The notes beneath the pieces are model-generated. The model did no database searches, had not been told where the DNA came from, and saw only the letters and a list, made by a program, of their open reading frames with translations. From contig PXDB01000020.1 in NCBI GenBank assembly GCA_003565155.1, positions 1 to 49,819 on the forward strand: a DNA stretch of 49,819 nt, in the 5' to 3' direction. Shown piece after piece: positions 7,838 to 15,778 of this stretch (position 1 is the first letter of the stretch; the number at the start of each line of letters is the position of its first letter). This stretch comes from Nitriliruptoraceae bacterium. Lineage in GTDB: Bacteria > Actinomycetota > Nitriliruptoria > Nitriliruptorales > Nitriliruptoraceae. The position numbers and the translations under genes were made by a program.

Positions 7838-8645
7838 GCGCCCGCACCCGGGCGACGATCGCCGGCAGCGCCGAGGTGGCGTCCTCGCGGAGCAGCACGT
7901 CCGCGCGGTCGTCGTAGGGGGTCGGTTCGTTGTTGATGAGCACGAGCATTGCCCCCGCCTCCAGGGCGGTGCGCGGCAGAAGTGCCACGGGGTGGACGGT
8001 CAGCGACGTGCCGATGGCCAGGAACACGTCCGCCGCCATCGTCGCGTCATGCGCACGCTGGAGGAGCTCCGGGTCCAGGGACTGGCCGAAGGACACCGTC
8101 GCGCTCTTGAGGAGCCCTTCGCACCGCTCGCAACGCGGATCGTGGTCGCCGGCGCGGGCCCGCTCGAGGACGGGTAGCGCCGGCTGGCGGGCGTCGCAGG
8201 ACAGGCACATGACCTCGCGCACCGTGCCGTGGATCTCGATCACCCGTCCGGGGGAGCTGCCGGCGAGCTGGTGGAGTCCGTCGACGTTCTGGGTGACCAG
8301 CGCCGTTAGACGTTCGAGGCGCTCGAGTTCCATCAGGCTGATGTGGGCGGCGTTCGGCTCCGCCTGCCACGTCGGCTCCGCCGCACGGCGCCGCCAGGCC
8401 TCACGGCGGACCTCCTCGTCGCCGACGTAGTCGTCGATCGAGACGTAGCGTTGTGCGCCCGGGTCCTTGGTCCACAGTCCCTGGGGCCCGCGGAAGTCGG
8501 GGATGCCCGAGCCGGTGGACACGCCGGCGCCGGTGAGGGCGACGACGACGTCCGCCGCGACGACGCGTTCGGCCACCGCCTCGATCGCGGCCTGCACCCG
8601 CGGGTCGTCCCTGGGACCGTCCGCTGCTGGTTGCTCCACGTCCAC
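7830..8645 (-). CDS. cobB: Sir2-family NAD-dependent protein deacylase
   Basis: A 271-residue sirtuin. The NAD-binding motif ALTGAGVSTGSGIPDFRG and the TQNVDGLH motif are intact, the catalytic His is in EIHGT, and a four-cysteine zinc site is present (CLSC and CERC). The late motif AIGTSLTVHPVA and the final INNEPTP complete the fold. It removes acyl groups from lysines using NAD and releases nicotinamide and O-acyl-ADP-ribose. In bacteria it commonly activates acyl-CoA synthetases. I cannot separate deacetylase from desuccinylase preference by eye. GTG start with a GAAGG ribosome site 4 bases upstream. Confidence 0.93.
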   Translation of the reverse strand: MDVEQPAADGPRDDPRVQAAIEAVAERVVAADVVVALTGAGVSTGSGIPDFRGPQGLWTKDPGAQRYVSIDDYVGDEEVRREAWRRRAAEPTWQAEPNAAHISLMELERLERLTALVTQNVDGLHQLAGSSPGRVIEIHGTVREVMCLSCDARQPALPVLERARAGDHDPRCERCEGLLKSATVSFGQSLDPELLQRAHDATMAADVFLAIGTSLTVHPVALLPRTALEAGAMLVLINNEPTPYDDRADVLLREDATSALPAIVARVRALS

Positions 8646-8775
8646 CTGCCTTCCGTGCCGTCCACGCTAGTGACTACGGACGGTGTCCGCGGTACCGACG
8701 GTGTGCGCCCGCACGTCATCGCGTGGTAAGACCCCGGGGCGACGCCCACCTGCCGCCGAGCTGCCGAGGCCGCCC

Positions 8776-9501
8776 GTGCCAACCCCACACCTGTCCGCCG
8801 CCCCGGACCGCTTCGCCGACACCGTGCTGCTCCCGGGTGACCCCCTGCGGGCCCGCCATATCGCCGAGCGCTGCTTCGACGATGCGGAGCTGGTCAACGA
8901 GGTGCGGGGCGCGCTGGCCTACACCGGCACCTACCGCGGGATGCGGATCTCGGTCCTTGGGACCGGCATGGGGATCCCCTCCGCCTCGATCTACGCCACG
9001 GAACTCGTCCGGGAGTACGGGGTGGAGCGCCTGGTCCGGGTGGGTTCCTGCGGGGCGGTGCAGGAGCAGCTGCAGCTGCGCGACGTCGTGCTGGCCGCCG
9101 GCGCCTGCACCGACTCCCAGGTCAACCGCGCGCGGTACGCCGGACTGGACTTCGCGGCCATCGCGGACTTCCCGCTCCTGCGCGCCGCCGCGGCCGCCGC
9201 AGCGGCCATCGGGCAGGAGGTCGCGGTGGGCAACGTCCACAGCGCCGACCTGTTCTACGACCCGCGCGAGGATCTCGTCGCGACGATGCAGGCCATGGGG
9301 GTGCTGGCCGTGGAGATGGAGGCCGCCGGCATCTACGGGGTCGCGGCGGAGCACGGTGCGCGCGCCCTGACGGTGCTGACCGTCAGCGACCACATCCTGC
9401 GCGGGGAGCAGACCAGCCCCACGGAGCGCCAGACCACCTTCGACGCCATGGTCGACATCGCCCTGGACGGCCTGCTGCGCGACAGCGGCCTGGTGGGCTA
9501 G
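8776..9501 (+). CDS. deoD: Purine nucleoside phosphorylase, hexameric DeoD type
   Basis: 241 residues, the usual DeoD length when begun at the GTG at 8776 (PTPHLSAAPDRFADTVLLPGDPLRA). The phosphate-binding GDPLRA motif, GTGMGIPSASIY, GSCGAV, the substrate-binding EMEAAGIY and the SDH near the C-terminus are all in place. The enzyme splits purine (deoxy)nucleosides with phosphate to base and (deoxy)ribose 1-phosphate in purine salvage. The frame is open upstream for 31 further codons, but those lack family similarity. The stop codon overlaps that of the convergent lactate-permease gene by 3 bases. Confidence 0.95.
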   Translation: MPTPHLSAAPDRFADTVLLPGDPLRARHIAERCFDDAELVNEVRGALAYTGTYRGMRISVLGTGMGIPSASIYATELVREYGVERLVRVGSCGAVQEQLQLRDVVLAAGACTDSQVNRARYAGLDFAAIADFPLLRAAAAAAAAIGQEVAVGNVHSADLFYDPREDLVATMQAMGVLAVEMEAAGIYGVAAEHGARALTVLTVSDHILRGEQTSPTERQTTFDAMVDIALDGLLRDSGLVG

Positions 9502-11027
9502 CCCGCTGCCAGCACCAACTGGACCGCCAGGCCCACCAGGATCACCAGCAGCAGGATCGCCGCGCCGGACAGGTTGCGCCGGATCACCTCTGACTCCCGA
9601 CCGCCGGCGCCGGCCGCCGAGGTCCCGACGGCGGCGACCGCCGGGGTGAGCGCGTTGCCGACGTTGCCGCCGGCGGTCTGGCCGGAGAGCAGGATCGCGG
9701 GCAGGACCCCGAGCGCCACCGCCACCTCGGCCTGGAGGGAGCTGAACAGGGCGTTGGAGGCGGTGGTGGCCCCGGTCAGCACCGTGCCCAGGGTCCCGAG
9801 CGGTGCGGACACCGCGACGAAGCCTGCCCCGAGCCCCGAGGCCAGCGCGGTGGCCAGGGCGGTGATCATCCCGGCCTCGGTGAGCAGGGCCGCCAGGATC
9901 GTCAACCCCAGGATGCTGGCCCCGACCTTGCGGCAGCGCGCCAGCCAGCTGGTCAGCGCGGCGTGCCCCGCGCCGGGTGGCCACCAGCCGCGACGTCGGT
10001 AGACCAGGTAGCCCACCAGCGCGGCCAGCAGCACGTAGGGCAGCGGGTGCAGCAGCGGACGGAACACCGGCGTCACCGCCGCGTCGGCGGTCGCGAACCC
10101 GAAGGCGGCCTCGCTGCCCGGCAGCACCGGTGCCAGCTCCGGAACCCGCTCGAACAGCGAGCGCACCGGCGGGAGGGCGAACCCGATGGTCGCGGAGACG
10201 GTCAGGACCACGTAGGGCGCGGCCGCCACCAGGAGCGGTCCGCCGGCGGGCCGTGTCGAGCCCCGTCCCGGCAGCAGCCACCAGCACGCCACCAGTCCCA
10301 CCAGCCCGGCGGCGGTGGAACCGAGCGCCGGCTGGGCCTGCACCACCGCGATCAGCGTCACACCCATCGCGGCACCGACCACCAGCACCCGCCAGCGGTC
10401 ACCGGCCGCCCGCTTGCCGCGACGCAGCACCAGCGCTCCGGAGACGACCGCGGTCACCGCCAGCAGCACCGAGGCGCGCAGGGCGAAGGACGCCGCCTGC
10501 GGCTCGGTCAGCCGTGCGGTCGCCTCCGCCATGAAGTAGCTCGAGCCCATCGACCCGAAGGTCACCGACCACTGGTAGCCGATCAGACAGGCGGCCACCG
10601 CCGCCACCGGGGCCATCCCGCGGCGCACCAGCATCGGCGCGCTCATCGCGATCGGTGCGCCGAACCCTGCCGCGCCCTGGAGGAACGACGGCAGCGCGAA
10701 GGCCAGCAGCGTGAGCCGCCGTCCCTCGGTCGGGGCGAGCTGGTCAGCGGCGTCCGAGAGGTGGTCGAGCGCCCCCGAGCGGTCGAGGATCTCGAACACC
10801 AGCAGCGCGGGCAGCACGATCAACAGGATCCAGACCCCCGTCCACATCCCACGCACCACGGCAACGCCCACACCCGACAACGGCAGGCCGAACACCGTCG
10901 CGGCCAGCACCGCCGCCAGGCACGCGCTGATCCAGGCGCTCGGGGTCAGGGGCCGCGACCGCAGCACCAGGGCGGTGAGCAGCGCGATCGGCGCCACGGC
11001 GACCACCACCGCCCATGCCGGCCACAC
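9498..11027 (-). CDS. L-lactate permease (LctP/LldP) family transporter
   Basis: A 509-residue polytopic membrane protein with roughly 12 hydrophobic segments. The family motif LQGAAGFGAPIA (near residue 115) and the matching C-terminal motif, with GATTASNALFSSLQ and GQTAGGNVGN, are typical of the lactate permease family. It probably moves L-lactate or glycolate into the cell with protons. GTG start at 11027 with AGGAG 5 bases upstream. No lactate dehydrogenase genes are in the window, so the exact substrate is inferred from family only. Confidence 0.9.
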   Translation of the reverse strand: MWPAWAVVVAVAPIALLTALVLRSRPLTPSAWISACLAAVLAATVFGLPLSGVGVAVVRGMWTGVWILLIVLPALLVFEILDRSGALDHLSDAADQLAPTEGRRLTLLAFALPSFLQGAAGFGAPIAMSAPMLVRRGMAPVAAVAACLIGYQWSVTFGSMGSSYFMAEATARLTEPQAASFALRASVLLAVTAVVSGALVLRRGKRAAGDRWRVLVVGAAMGVTLIAVVQAQPALGSTAAGLVGLVACWWLLPGRGSTRPAGGPLLVAAAPYVVLTVSATIGFALPPVRSLFERVPELAPVLPGSEAAFGFATADAAVTPVFRPLLHPLPYVLLAALVGYLVYRRRGWWPPGAGHAALTSWLARCRKVGASILGLTILAALLTEAGMITALATALASGLGAGFVAVSAPLGTLGTVLTGATTASNALFSSLQAEVAVALGVLPAILLSGQTAGGNVGNALTPAVAAVGTSAAGAGGRESEVIRRNLSGAAILLLVILVGLAVQLVLAAG

Positions 11028-11139
11028 ACCCGCTCCTGCCCGGTCACCGACCAGCTCGGTGCACCACCGGGCGAGGCTAGCGCTGGCGCTCCGCGGCTAG
11101 GCTCACGCGGCCCGCCTGGCAGCGAACAGGAGCGTGGAG

Positions 11140-11922
11140 ATGGGCACCCTCGTCAGCCTCGAGGTGGACGCCGGTACGCGGGTGGGCACGCTGCGGCTCG
11201 ACCGGCCCCCCATGAACGCCCTGTCGCTCGAGATGTGGGAGCAGCTCGACGCGGCCGTCGCCGCGGCGATCGCCGATGAGCAGGTGCGGGCGCTGCTGGT
11301 GTGGGGCGGACCGAAGGTGTTCGCCGCTGGTGCGGACATCACGGAGTTCCCCGAGCTGACCCCCGCTGACGCCCGGCGCTACAGCACGGTGCTCCAGCGC
11401 GCCCTGGACCGGCTCGCGCGGGCGCCGATGGTCACCATCGCCGTCGTCCACGGCTACGCGCTGGGAGGTGGCTGCGAGCTCGCGCTGGCCTGCGACCTGC
11501 GGCTGGCCGCTGACAACGCCAAGCTCGGACTCCCCGAGGTGCTGCTCGGACTGCTCCCCGGCGCGGGCGGCACGCAACGCCTCCCGCGGCTCATCGGCCT
11601 GTCACGCGCCAAGGAGCTGGTGTTCTCCGGCCGGATGGTCGACATGGTCGAGGGGGAGCGCATCGGGCTGGTCGACCGGGTGGAGGCCGCCGATGACCTG
11701 CTGGCGGCGGCACAGGAGACGGCGGCGCGCTTCGCTGCGGGCCCGGCGTCGGTCGCGCTGGCGAAACGCGCCATCGAGGACGGGACCGAGCAGAGCCTCG
11801 GCCAGGGGCTCAGGCTGGAGTCGGAGCTGTTCGCCGCGGCCTTCGCCACCGACGACGCAGCCACCGGCATCGCAAGCTTCCTCGAGCACGGCCCGGGGCA
11901 GGCCACCTTCGACGGTCGCTAG
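11140..11922 (+). CDS. Enoyl-CoA hydratase / isomerase (crotonase) family protein
   Basis: 260 residues. I prefer the ATG at 11140 because AGGAG lies 7 bases upstream. The in-frame GTG two codons earlier would sit only one base after that site. The oxyanion-hole motif (AGADITEF), the first catalytic Glu (ALGGGCELALACD) and the second (LGLPEVLLGLLPGAGGTQ) are all present, so it is probably a true hydratase adding water across trans-2-enoyl-CoA in beta-oxidation. It heads a tight set with the methyltransferase and acyltransferase downstream. The ribosome site of the next gene overlaps its stop codon. Confidence 0.93.
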   Translation: MGTLVSLEVDAGTRVGTLRLDRPPMNALSLEMWEQLDAAVAAAIADEQVRALLVWGGPKVFAAGADITEFPELTPADARRYSTVLQRALDRLARAPMVTIAVVHGYALGGGCELALACDLRLAADNAKLGLPEVLLGLLPGAGGTQRLPRLIGLSRAKELVFSGRMVDMVEGERIGLVDRVEAADDLLAAAQETAARFAAGPASVALAKRAIEDGTEQSLGQGLRLESELFAAAFATDDAATGIASFLEHGPGQATFDGR

Positions 11923-11930
11923 GAGCACAG

Positions 11931-12956
11931 TTGAGCGCGCAACCCCTCGAACCGGTCCCCACCGCCGCCGACCTCCCCGTCGGTGTCACCCCGGCGCCCG
12001 ACGCCGCCGTCGGTGACACCCCACCGGACGTCCGCAGCCTGGACCTCAAGACCAAGCAGCGGCTCTACCACGACTGGGAGGCGGGGAACTACGACACGAA
12101 GTTCTCGATCTCCTACGACCAGCGCTGCATCGACTACGCCCGGGACCGGTTCCGCAAGGTCGTCCCGGAGGGTGCGGGCTTCGGGCAGGTCCTGGAGGTC
12201 GGCGCCGGCACCGGGTTCTTCCTCATCAACCTCGCCCTCGCCGGGTGCCTCGACGGTGCCGACCTGCACGCCACCGACCTCTCCGACCGGATGCTGGAGG
12301 TGTGCCGGCGCAACGGCGAGGAGCACGGTCTCCAGGTCGCCACCCGGCAGGGCGACGCGGAGGCGCTGCCCTACGCCGACGGCACCTTCGACCTGGTCAT
12401 CGGCCACGCGTTCATCCACCATCTGCCCGTGCCCGGCGCGGCGCTCCAGGAGATGGCGCGGGTGCTCAAGCCCGGCGGCACGCTGGTCATCGCCGGTGAG
12501 CCCACGGAGATCGGTGACCGGCTGTCGTGGCTGGTCAAGGACGCGACCTGGAAGAGCTTCCGCGCCGTCACCGCGCTGCCCGGACTCCGGCGCATCCGCA
12601 AACCGTCGATCACCGACGCCGGCGGTACCGCCACCGACGAGGTGCTCGCCCGCCTCGAGCACGAGGTGGACCTGCACACCTTCCGCCCCAAGGACGTGGA
12701 GAAGATGGCCCGCCTCAGCGGCCTCAGGGAGGTGTCGGTGGTCACCGAGGAGCTGACCGCCAACTGGGTCGGTTGGTCGGTGCGCACCATCGAGGGGGCG
12801 GTCCGACCGGGCCTGCTCGGCCGCCGCTGGGCGCTGGCGGCCTTCTACAGCTACCTGGCCCTGCACCGCTTCGACGACGAGGTGCTGTCGCGGGTGCTCC
12901 CACGTGCGCTGTTCTACAACCTCATCCTCCACGCCCGGAAGCCCTACACGAGGTGA
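11931..12956 (+). CDS. Class I SAM-dependent methyltransferase
   Basis: 341 residues with a TTG start at 11931, preceded by AGGAG at 5 bases. The first 40 residues are low-complexity. The Rossmann core follows: motif I LEVGAGTGFFLINLA, acidic residue at the end of beta2 (HATDLSDRML), a GDAEALPYADGTFDLVIG segment, and the post-motif LKPGGTLVIAGEP. The last 140 residues are an additional helical part (VEKMARLSGLREVSVV and beyond) of unknown role. The acceptor cannot be predicted; a lipid or small-molecule acceptor fits the neighbours. It ends in a 4-base GTGA overlap with the acyltransferase, implying translational coupling. Confidence 0.88.
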   Translation: MSAQPLEPVPTAADLPVGVTPAPDAAVGDTPPDVRSLDLKTKQRLYHDWEAGNYDTKFSISYDQRCIDYARDRFRKVVPEGAGFGQVLEVGAGTGFFLINLALAGCLDGADLHATDLSDRMLEVCRRNGEEHGLQVATRQGDAEALPYADGTFDLVIGHAFIHHLPVPGAALQEMARVLKPGGTLVIAGEPTEIGDRLSWLVKDATWKSFRAVTALPGLRRIRKPSITDAGGTATDEVLARLEHEVDLHTFRPKDVEKMARLSGLREVSVVTEELTANWVGWSVRTIEGAVRPGLLGRRWALAAFYSYLALHRFDDEVLSRVLPRALFYNLILHARKPYTR

Positions 12957-13852
12957 CCACCGACCCCATGACCCCCGCACACCCCACGGGCCCTGTGGGC
13001 CAGGCCGGGGTCGAGGACGACGCCCGGGCCGCCCACGCCGCCCACCTCGACGCGGCGGTGCGCGCCGAGACCGCACGCGAGGGCCTCGCCCGGGCCAGCC
13101 GGCTGGCGGACGACCTGCTCGCGGCGTCGGGCGTGCCCGCGCACCTGCGCCGCCCGCCCCTGCGCACCCGCTACCCACGCTGGGGCTGGCGCGAGGCGGT
13201 GCGTGTCGCGGTCACGCGGCGGATGGTCACCCCGCAGTACCTCAACCTGTACCGGCGTGCCGCCTGGCACCGCGCCCGTGCCGCCGTCACCGGCAACAAC
13301 GTCGAGTTCCAGGGGATGCTGTTCACGGGCCGGCGGGTGGAGCTGCGAGCCCGTCGAGGGCACGGTCGCCTGGTCATCGGCCCGTGGTGCTGGATCGGCA
13401 ACGACAACAAGCTGCGCTCCCACGAGGGGCAGTTGACGCTCGGTGCCAAGGCCGTGCTCGGGCGGGACAACGTGGTGAACAGCTACCTCGACGTCGAGGT
13501 GGGGGACGCCGCGATCCTGGCGGACTGGATCTACGTGTGCGACTTCGACCACCGGGTCGACCGGCTCGACATCCCGATCAAGGACCAGGGCATCGTGACC
13601 TCGCCGACCCGTATCGGTGGGGACGTGTGGATCGGTGAGAAGGCCAGCGTGCTCCGCGGGGTCGATATCGGGCACGGCGCGGTGATCGCCAGCCACTGCC
13701 TGGTCAACCGTGACATCCCGCCCTTCGCCATCGCCGTCGGCGTGCCGGCACGGGTGGTGCGCTCCCGCCTGCCCGCCGGTATGGACCCGGAGGAGGCGGC
13801 CGCGCTGGTCCGCGTCGGGCGTCCGATCCCCGGTGATCCTCTGGAACGTTGA
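12953..13852 (+). CDS. Left-handed beta-helix acyltransferase (WbbJ-like)
   Basis: 299 residues, GTG start overlapping the upstream TGA. The N-terminal 110 residues are Ala/Arg-rich and helical. The rest is a hexapeptide-repeat transferase: isoleucine-patch repeats around VIGPWCWIGNDN, LGAKAVLGRDNVV, IGGDVWIGEKASVLRGVDIGHGAVIASH, and the closing VGVPARVVRSR. A His in CDFDHRVD sits where the catalytic His of the maltose/xenobiotic acetyltransferase group lies. These enzymes move acetyl or longer acyl groups from CoA to a hydroxyl or amine, often on surface sugars. Coupling to a methyltransferase and a crotonase suggests modification of a lipid or glycan, but the target is unknown. Confidence 0.85.
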   Translation: MTTDPMTPAHPTGPVGQAGVEDDARAAHAAHLDAAVRAETAREGLARASRLADDLLAASGVPAHLRRPPLRTRYPRWGWREAVRVAVTRRMVTPQYLNLYRRAAWHRARAAVTGNNVEFQGMLFTGRRVELRARRGHGRLVIGPWCWIGNDNKLRSHEGQLTLGAKAVLGRDNVVNSYLDVEVGDAAILADWIYVCDFDHRVDRLDIPIKDQGIVTSPTRIGGDVWIGEKASVLRGVDIGHGAVIASHCLVNRDIPPFAIAVGVPARVVRSRLPAGMDPEEAAALVRVGRPIPGDPLER

Positions 13853-13884
13853 GGCCGGCGTACCCCGATCATCGACCGCCGGCC
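13853..13884 (+). terminator. Possible hairpin after the acyltransferase gene
   Basis: GGCCGGCG (13853-13860) pairs perfectly with CGCCGGCC (13877-13884) around a 16-base loop, starting directly after the stop codon. No T tract follows. It may separate the upstream three-gene set from the acyl-CoA dehydrogenase operon. The remaining bases to 14079 hold the leader of that operon, and I see no gene there. Confidence 0.35.
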
Positions 13885-14079
13885 GGCAGGTCTTCGTAGA
13901 GCACTTGTCCTCTGCGCGTACACCGTGAGCGTGCGCAGGATCGTGACGCCTCGGTCGCGGATCTCCTCGACGCCTGCCACGCCGTTTCGTCTATCGTGCG
14001 GCACGACGTCGGGTCGCCTTGGGCGGTCACCGTGGCCGTCCGCGCGACCGGGCCTATCCGGGAGCACGGGAGGACACGC

Positions 14080-15735
14080 ATGATGCAGGGGCTGGACACC
14101 GAGACGCTGCAGATGACCCTGGAGGCGATCGGTGACTTCGCCGAACGGGAGCTGCACGACGAGGCGTTGATCAAGTTCGACGCCGCGGACGAGTACCCGG
14201 CGGACCTGATCCGCCGCATGTGCAGCGAGGAGCTCGGCATCCAGCTGCTGTTCATCGCCGAGGAGCATGACGGCATGGGCGGCAGCGCCTACGACGTCTA
14301 CCGGGTGTGCGAGCGGATGGCCCGCATCGACCTCGGCGTCGCTACCTCGGTGCTGGCCACCTTCCTCGGCAGCGACCCGATCCTGATGGGCGGTACGCCC
14401 GAGCAGCAGCACCGTTGGATGAGCCGGATCGCCAACGAGGGCCTGCTCATGGCCTACGGCGCCACGGAGGCCGAGGCCGGCAGCGACCTCGGGTCGCTGA
14501 AGACCGTCGCGGTCCCCGTGGAGGAGGACGGTGAGCTCGTCGGCTACCGGATCACCGGGCAGAAGCAGTGGATCTCCAACGGTGCCGTCGCCGACCTGTA
14601 CTCGATCCTGGCCAACACCGACAAGGGCCCGACCTGGTTCATCCTCGAGAAGGGGCTGGAGGGCTTCTCGGCGGCCGCGCCCGAGCACAAGCACGGCATC
14701 CGGCTCTCCAACACCGCCGCGCTCTACCTCGACGACGTCTTCGTCGGCACCGACGCGCTGGTCGGTACGGAACTCGGCCAGGGGCTGGTCCAGGCCCAGC
14801 AGGTGTTCGGCTACACCCGCCTGATGGTCGCCGCCTTCGGGCTCGGCGGCGGGTGGGAGGCGCTGGACCGCGCTATCCGCTACTCCCGTGAGCGCATCCA
14901 GGCCGGTGGGCCGCTGGCGGAGAAGCAGGGCTACACCCACAAGCTGATCGTGCCGCACGCGCTCCGGCTCGAGGCGGGACGTGCCTACATCGAGGAGACC
15001 GCGGAGCGGATCGACGAGGGCACCCACGGCCATCTCAACACCGAGGGTGCCATCGCCAAGTACGTGGCGACCGAGGCGGGCAACGACGCCGCCGACGCCG
15101 CGATCCAGGCGCTGGGCGGGTACGGCTACACCCACGACTACATCGTGGAGAAGATCAAGCGGGACGTGCGCATCACCACGATCTACGAGGGGACCTCGGA
15201 GATCATGGAGATGACCGTCGCCCGCGACCGGTGGCAGGAGCACCTCAAGACCCGCGGCGCCCACTACCACGACCAGGCAGCGGAGCTCGAGCGCACCCAC
15301 GCCGCGCACCCGAACGTCGGCGCGGACCACGCGGCGTTGGCGCACCACGCACTGGCGGAGCTGCTCGAGGCGGCGCGCGTCGCCCGACTGACCCGCAACC
15401 AGCACGTGCTGTTCACCTTCGGGCGCCTGATCTGCGAGGTCGAGGCGTCCGCGGCGCTGGTGCGTCGCGCGGTCCGCGGTGCGACCGGCGAACTCCCCGA
15501 CAAGGCGGACACGCGTTTCGACGCGGGCGGGATGGCGGACCTCAGCCGGGCCCACGCCCGTGCGGTCGCCAGCCAGATCGCCGAGGAGGGCACCGCCATG
15601 GTGGTCGCCGCCGGCGGCGCCGAGGACCCGGCCGGCCTCGCGGCGGCCGTCGGGGCGCCGCGGATCCTTGCCGCCCAGGTAGGTGGTCTCGCCGACCTCG
15701 ACCGGGCGGCGGACGTCATCTACGGGCGCGCCTGA
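14080..15735 (+). CDS. Acyl-CoA dehydrogenase, long form
   Basis: 551 residues; ATG at 14080 with GGGAGG 6 bases upstream. The N-terminal helical, middle beta (YGATEAEAGSDLGSL) and C-terminal helical domains are complete. The catalytic base is Glu370 in IYEGTSEIMEM. QALGGYGYTHDY is the usual FAD-contact helix. About 150 residues beyond the standard length form an extra helical domain, as in very-long-chain-type dehydrogenases. It forms or reduces an alpha-beta double bond of an acyl-CoA with FAD, passing electrons to ETF (etfBA lies 23 kb downstream). Only 43 bases separate it from the megasynthase, so it is probably the first gene of that operon and acts on its substrate or product. Confidence 0.92.
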   Translation: MMQGLDTETLQMTLEAIGDFAERELHDEALIKFDAADEYPADLIRRMCSEELGIQLLFIAEEHDGMGGSAYDVYRVCERMARIDLGVATSVLATFLGSDPILMGGTPEQQHRWMSRIANEGLLMAYGATEAEAGSDLGSLKTVAVPVEEDGELVGYRITGQKQWISNGAVADLYSILANTDKGPTWFILEKGLEGFSAAAPEHKHGIRLSNTAALYLDDVFVGTDALVGTELGQGLVQAQQVFGYTRLMVAAFGLGGGWEALDRAIRYSRERIQAGGPLAEKQGYTHKLIVPHALRLEAGRAYIEETAERIDEGTHGHLNTEGAIAKYVATEAGNDAADAAIQALGGYGYTHDYIVEKIKRDVRITTIYEGTSEIMEMTVARDRWQEHLKTRGAHYHDQAAELERTHAAHPNVGADHAALAHHALAELLEAARVARLTRNQHVLFTFGRLICEVEASAALVRRAVRGATGELPDKADTRFDAGGMADLSRAHARAVASQIAEEGTAMVVAAGGAEDPAGLAAAVGAPRILAAQVGGLADLDRAADVIYGRA

Positions 15736-15778
15736 GGGCCGCACGCAACGTCATCACGGGGGCAGGAAAGGCAGCAAC

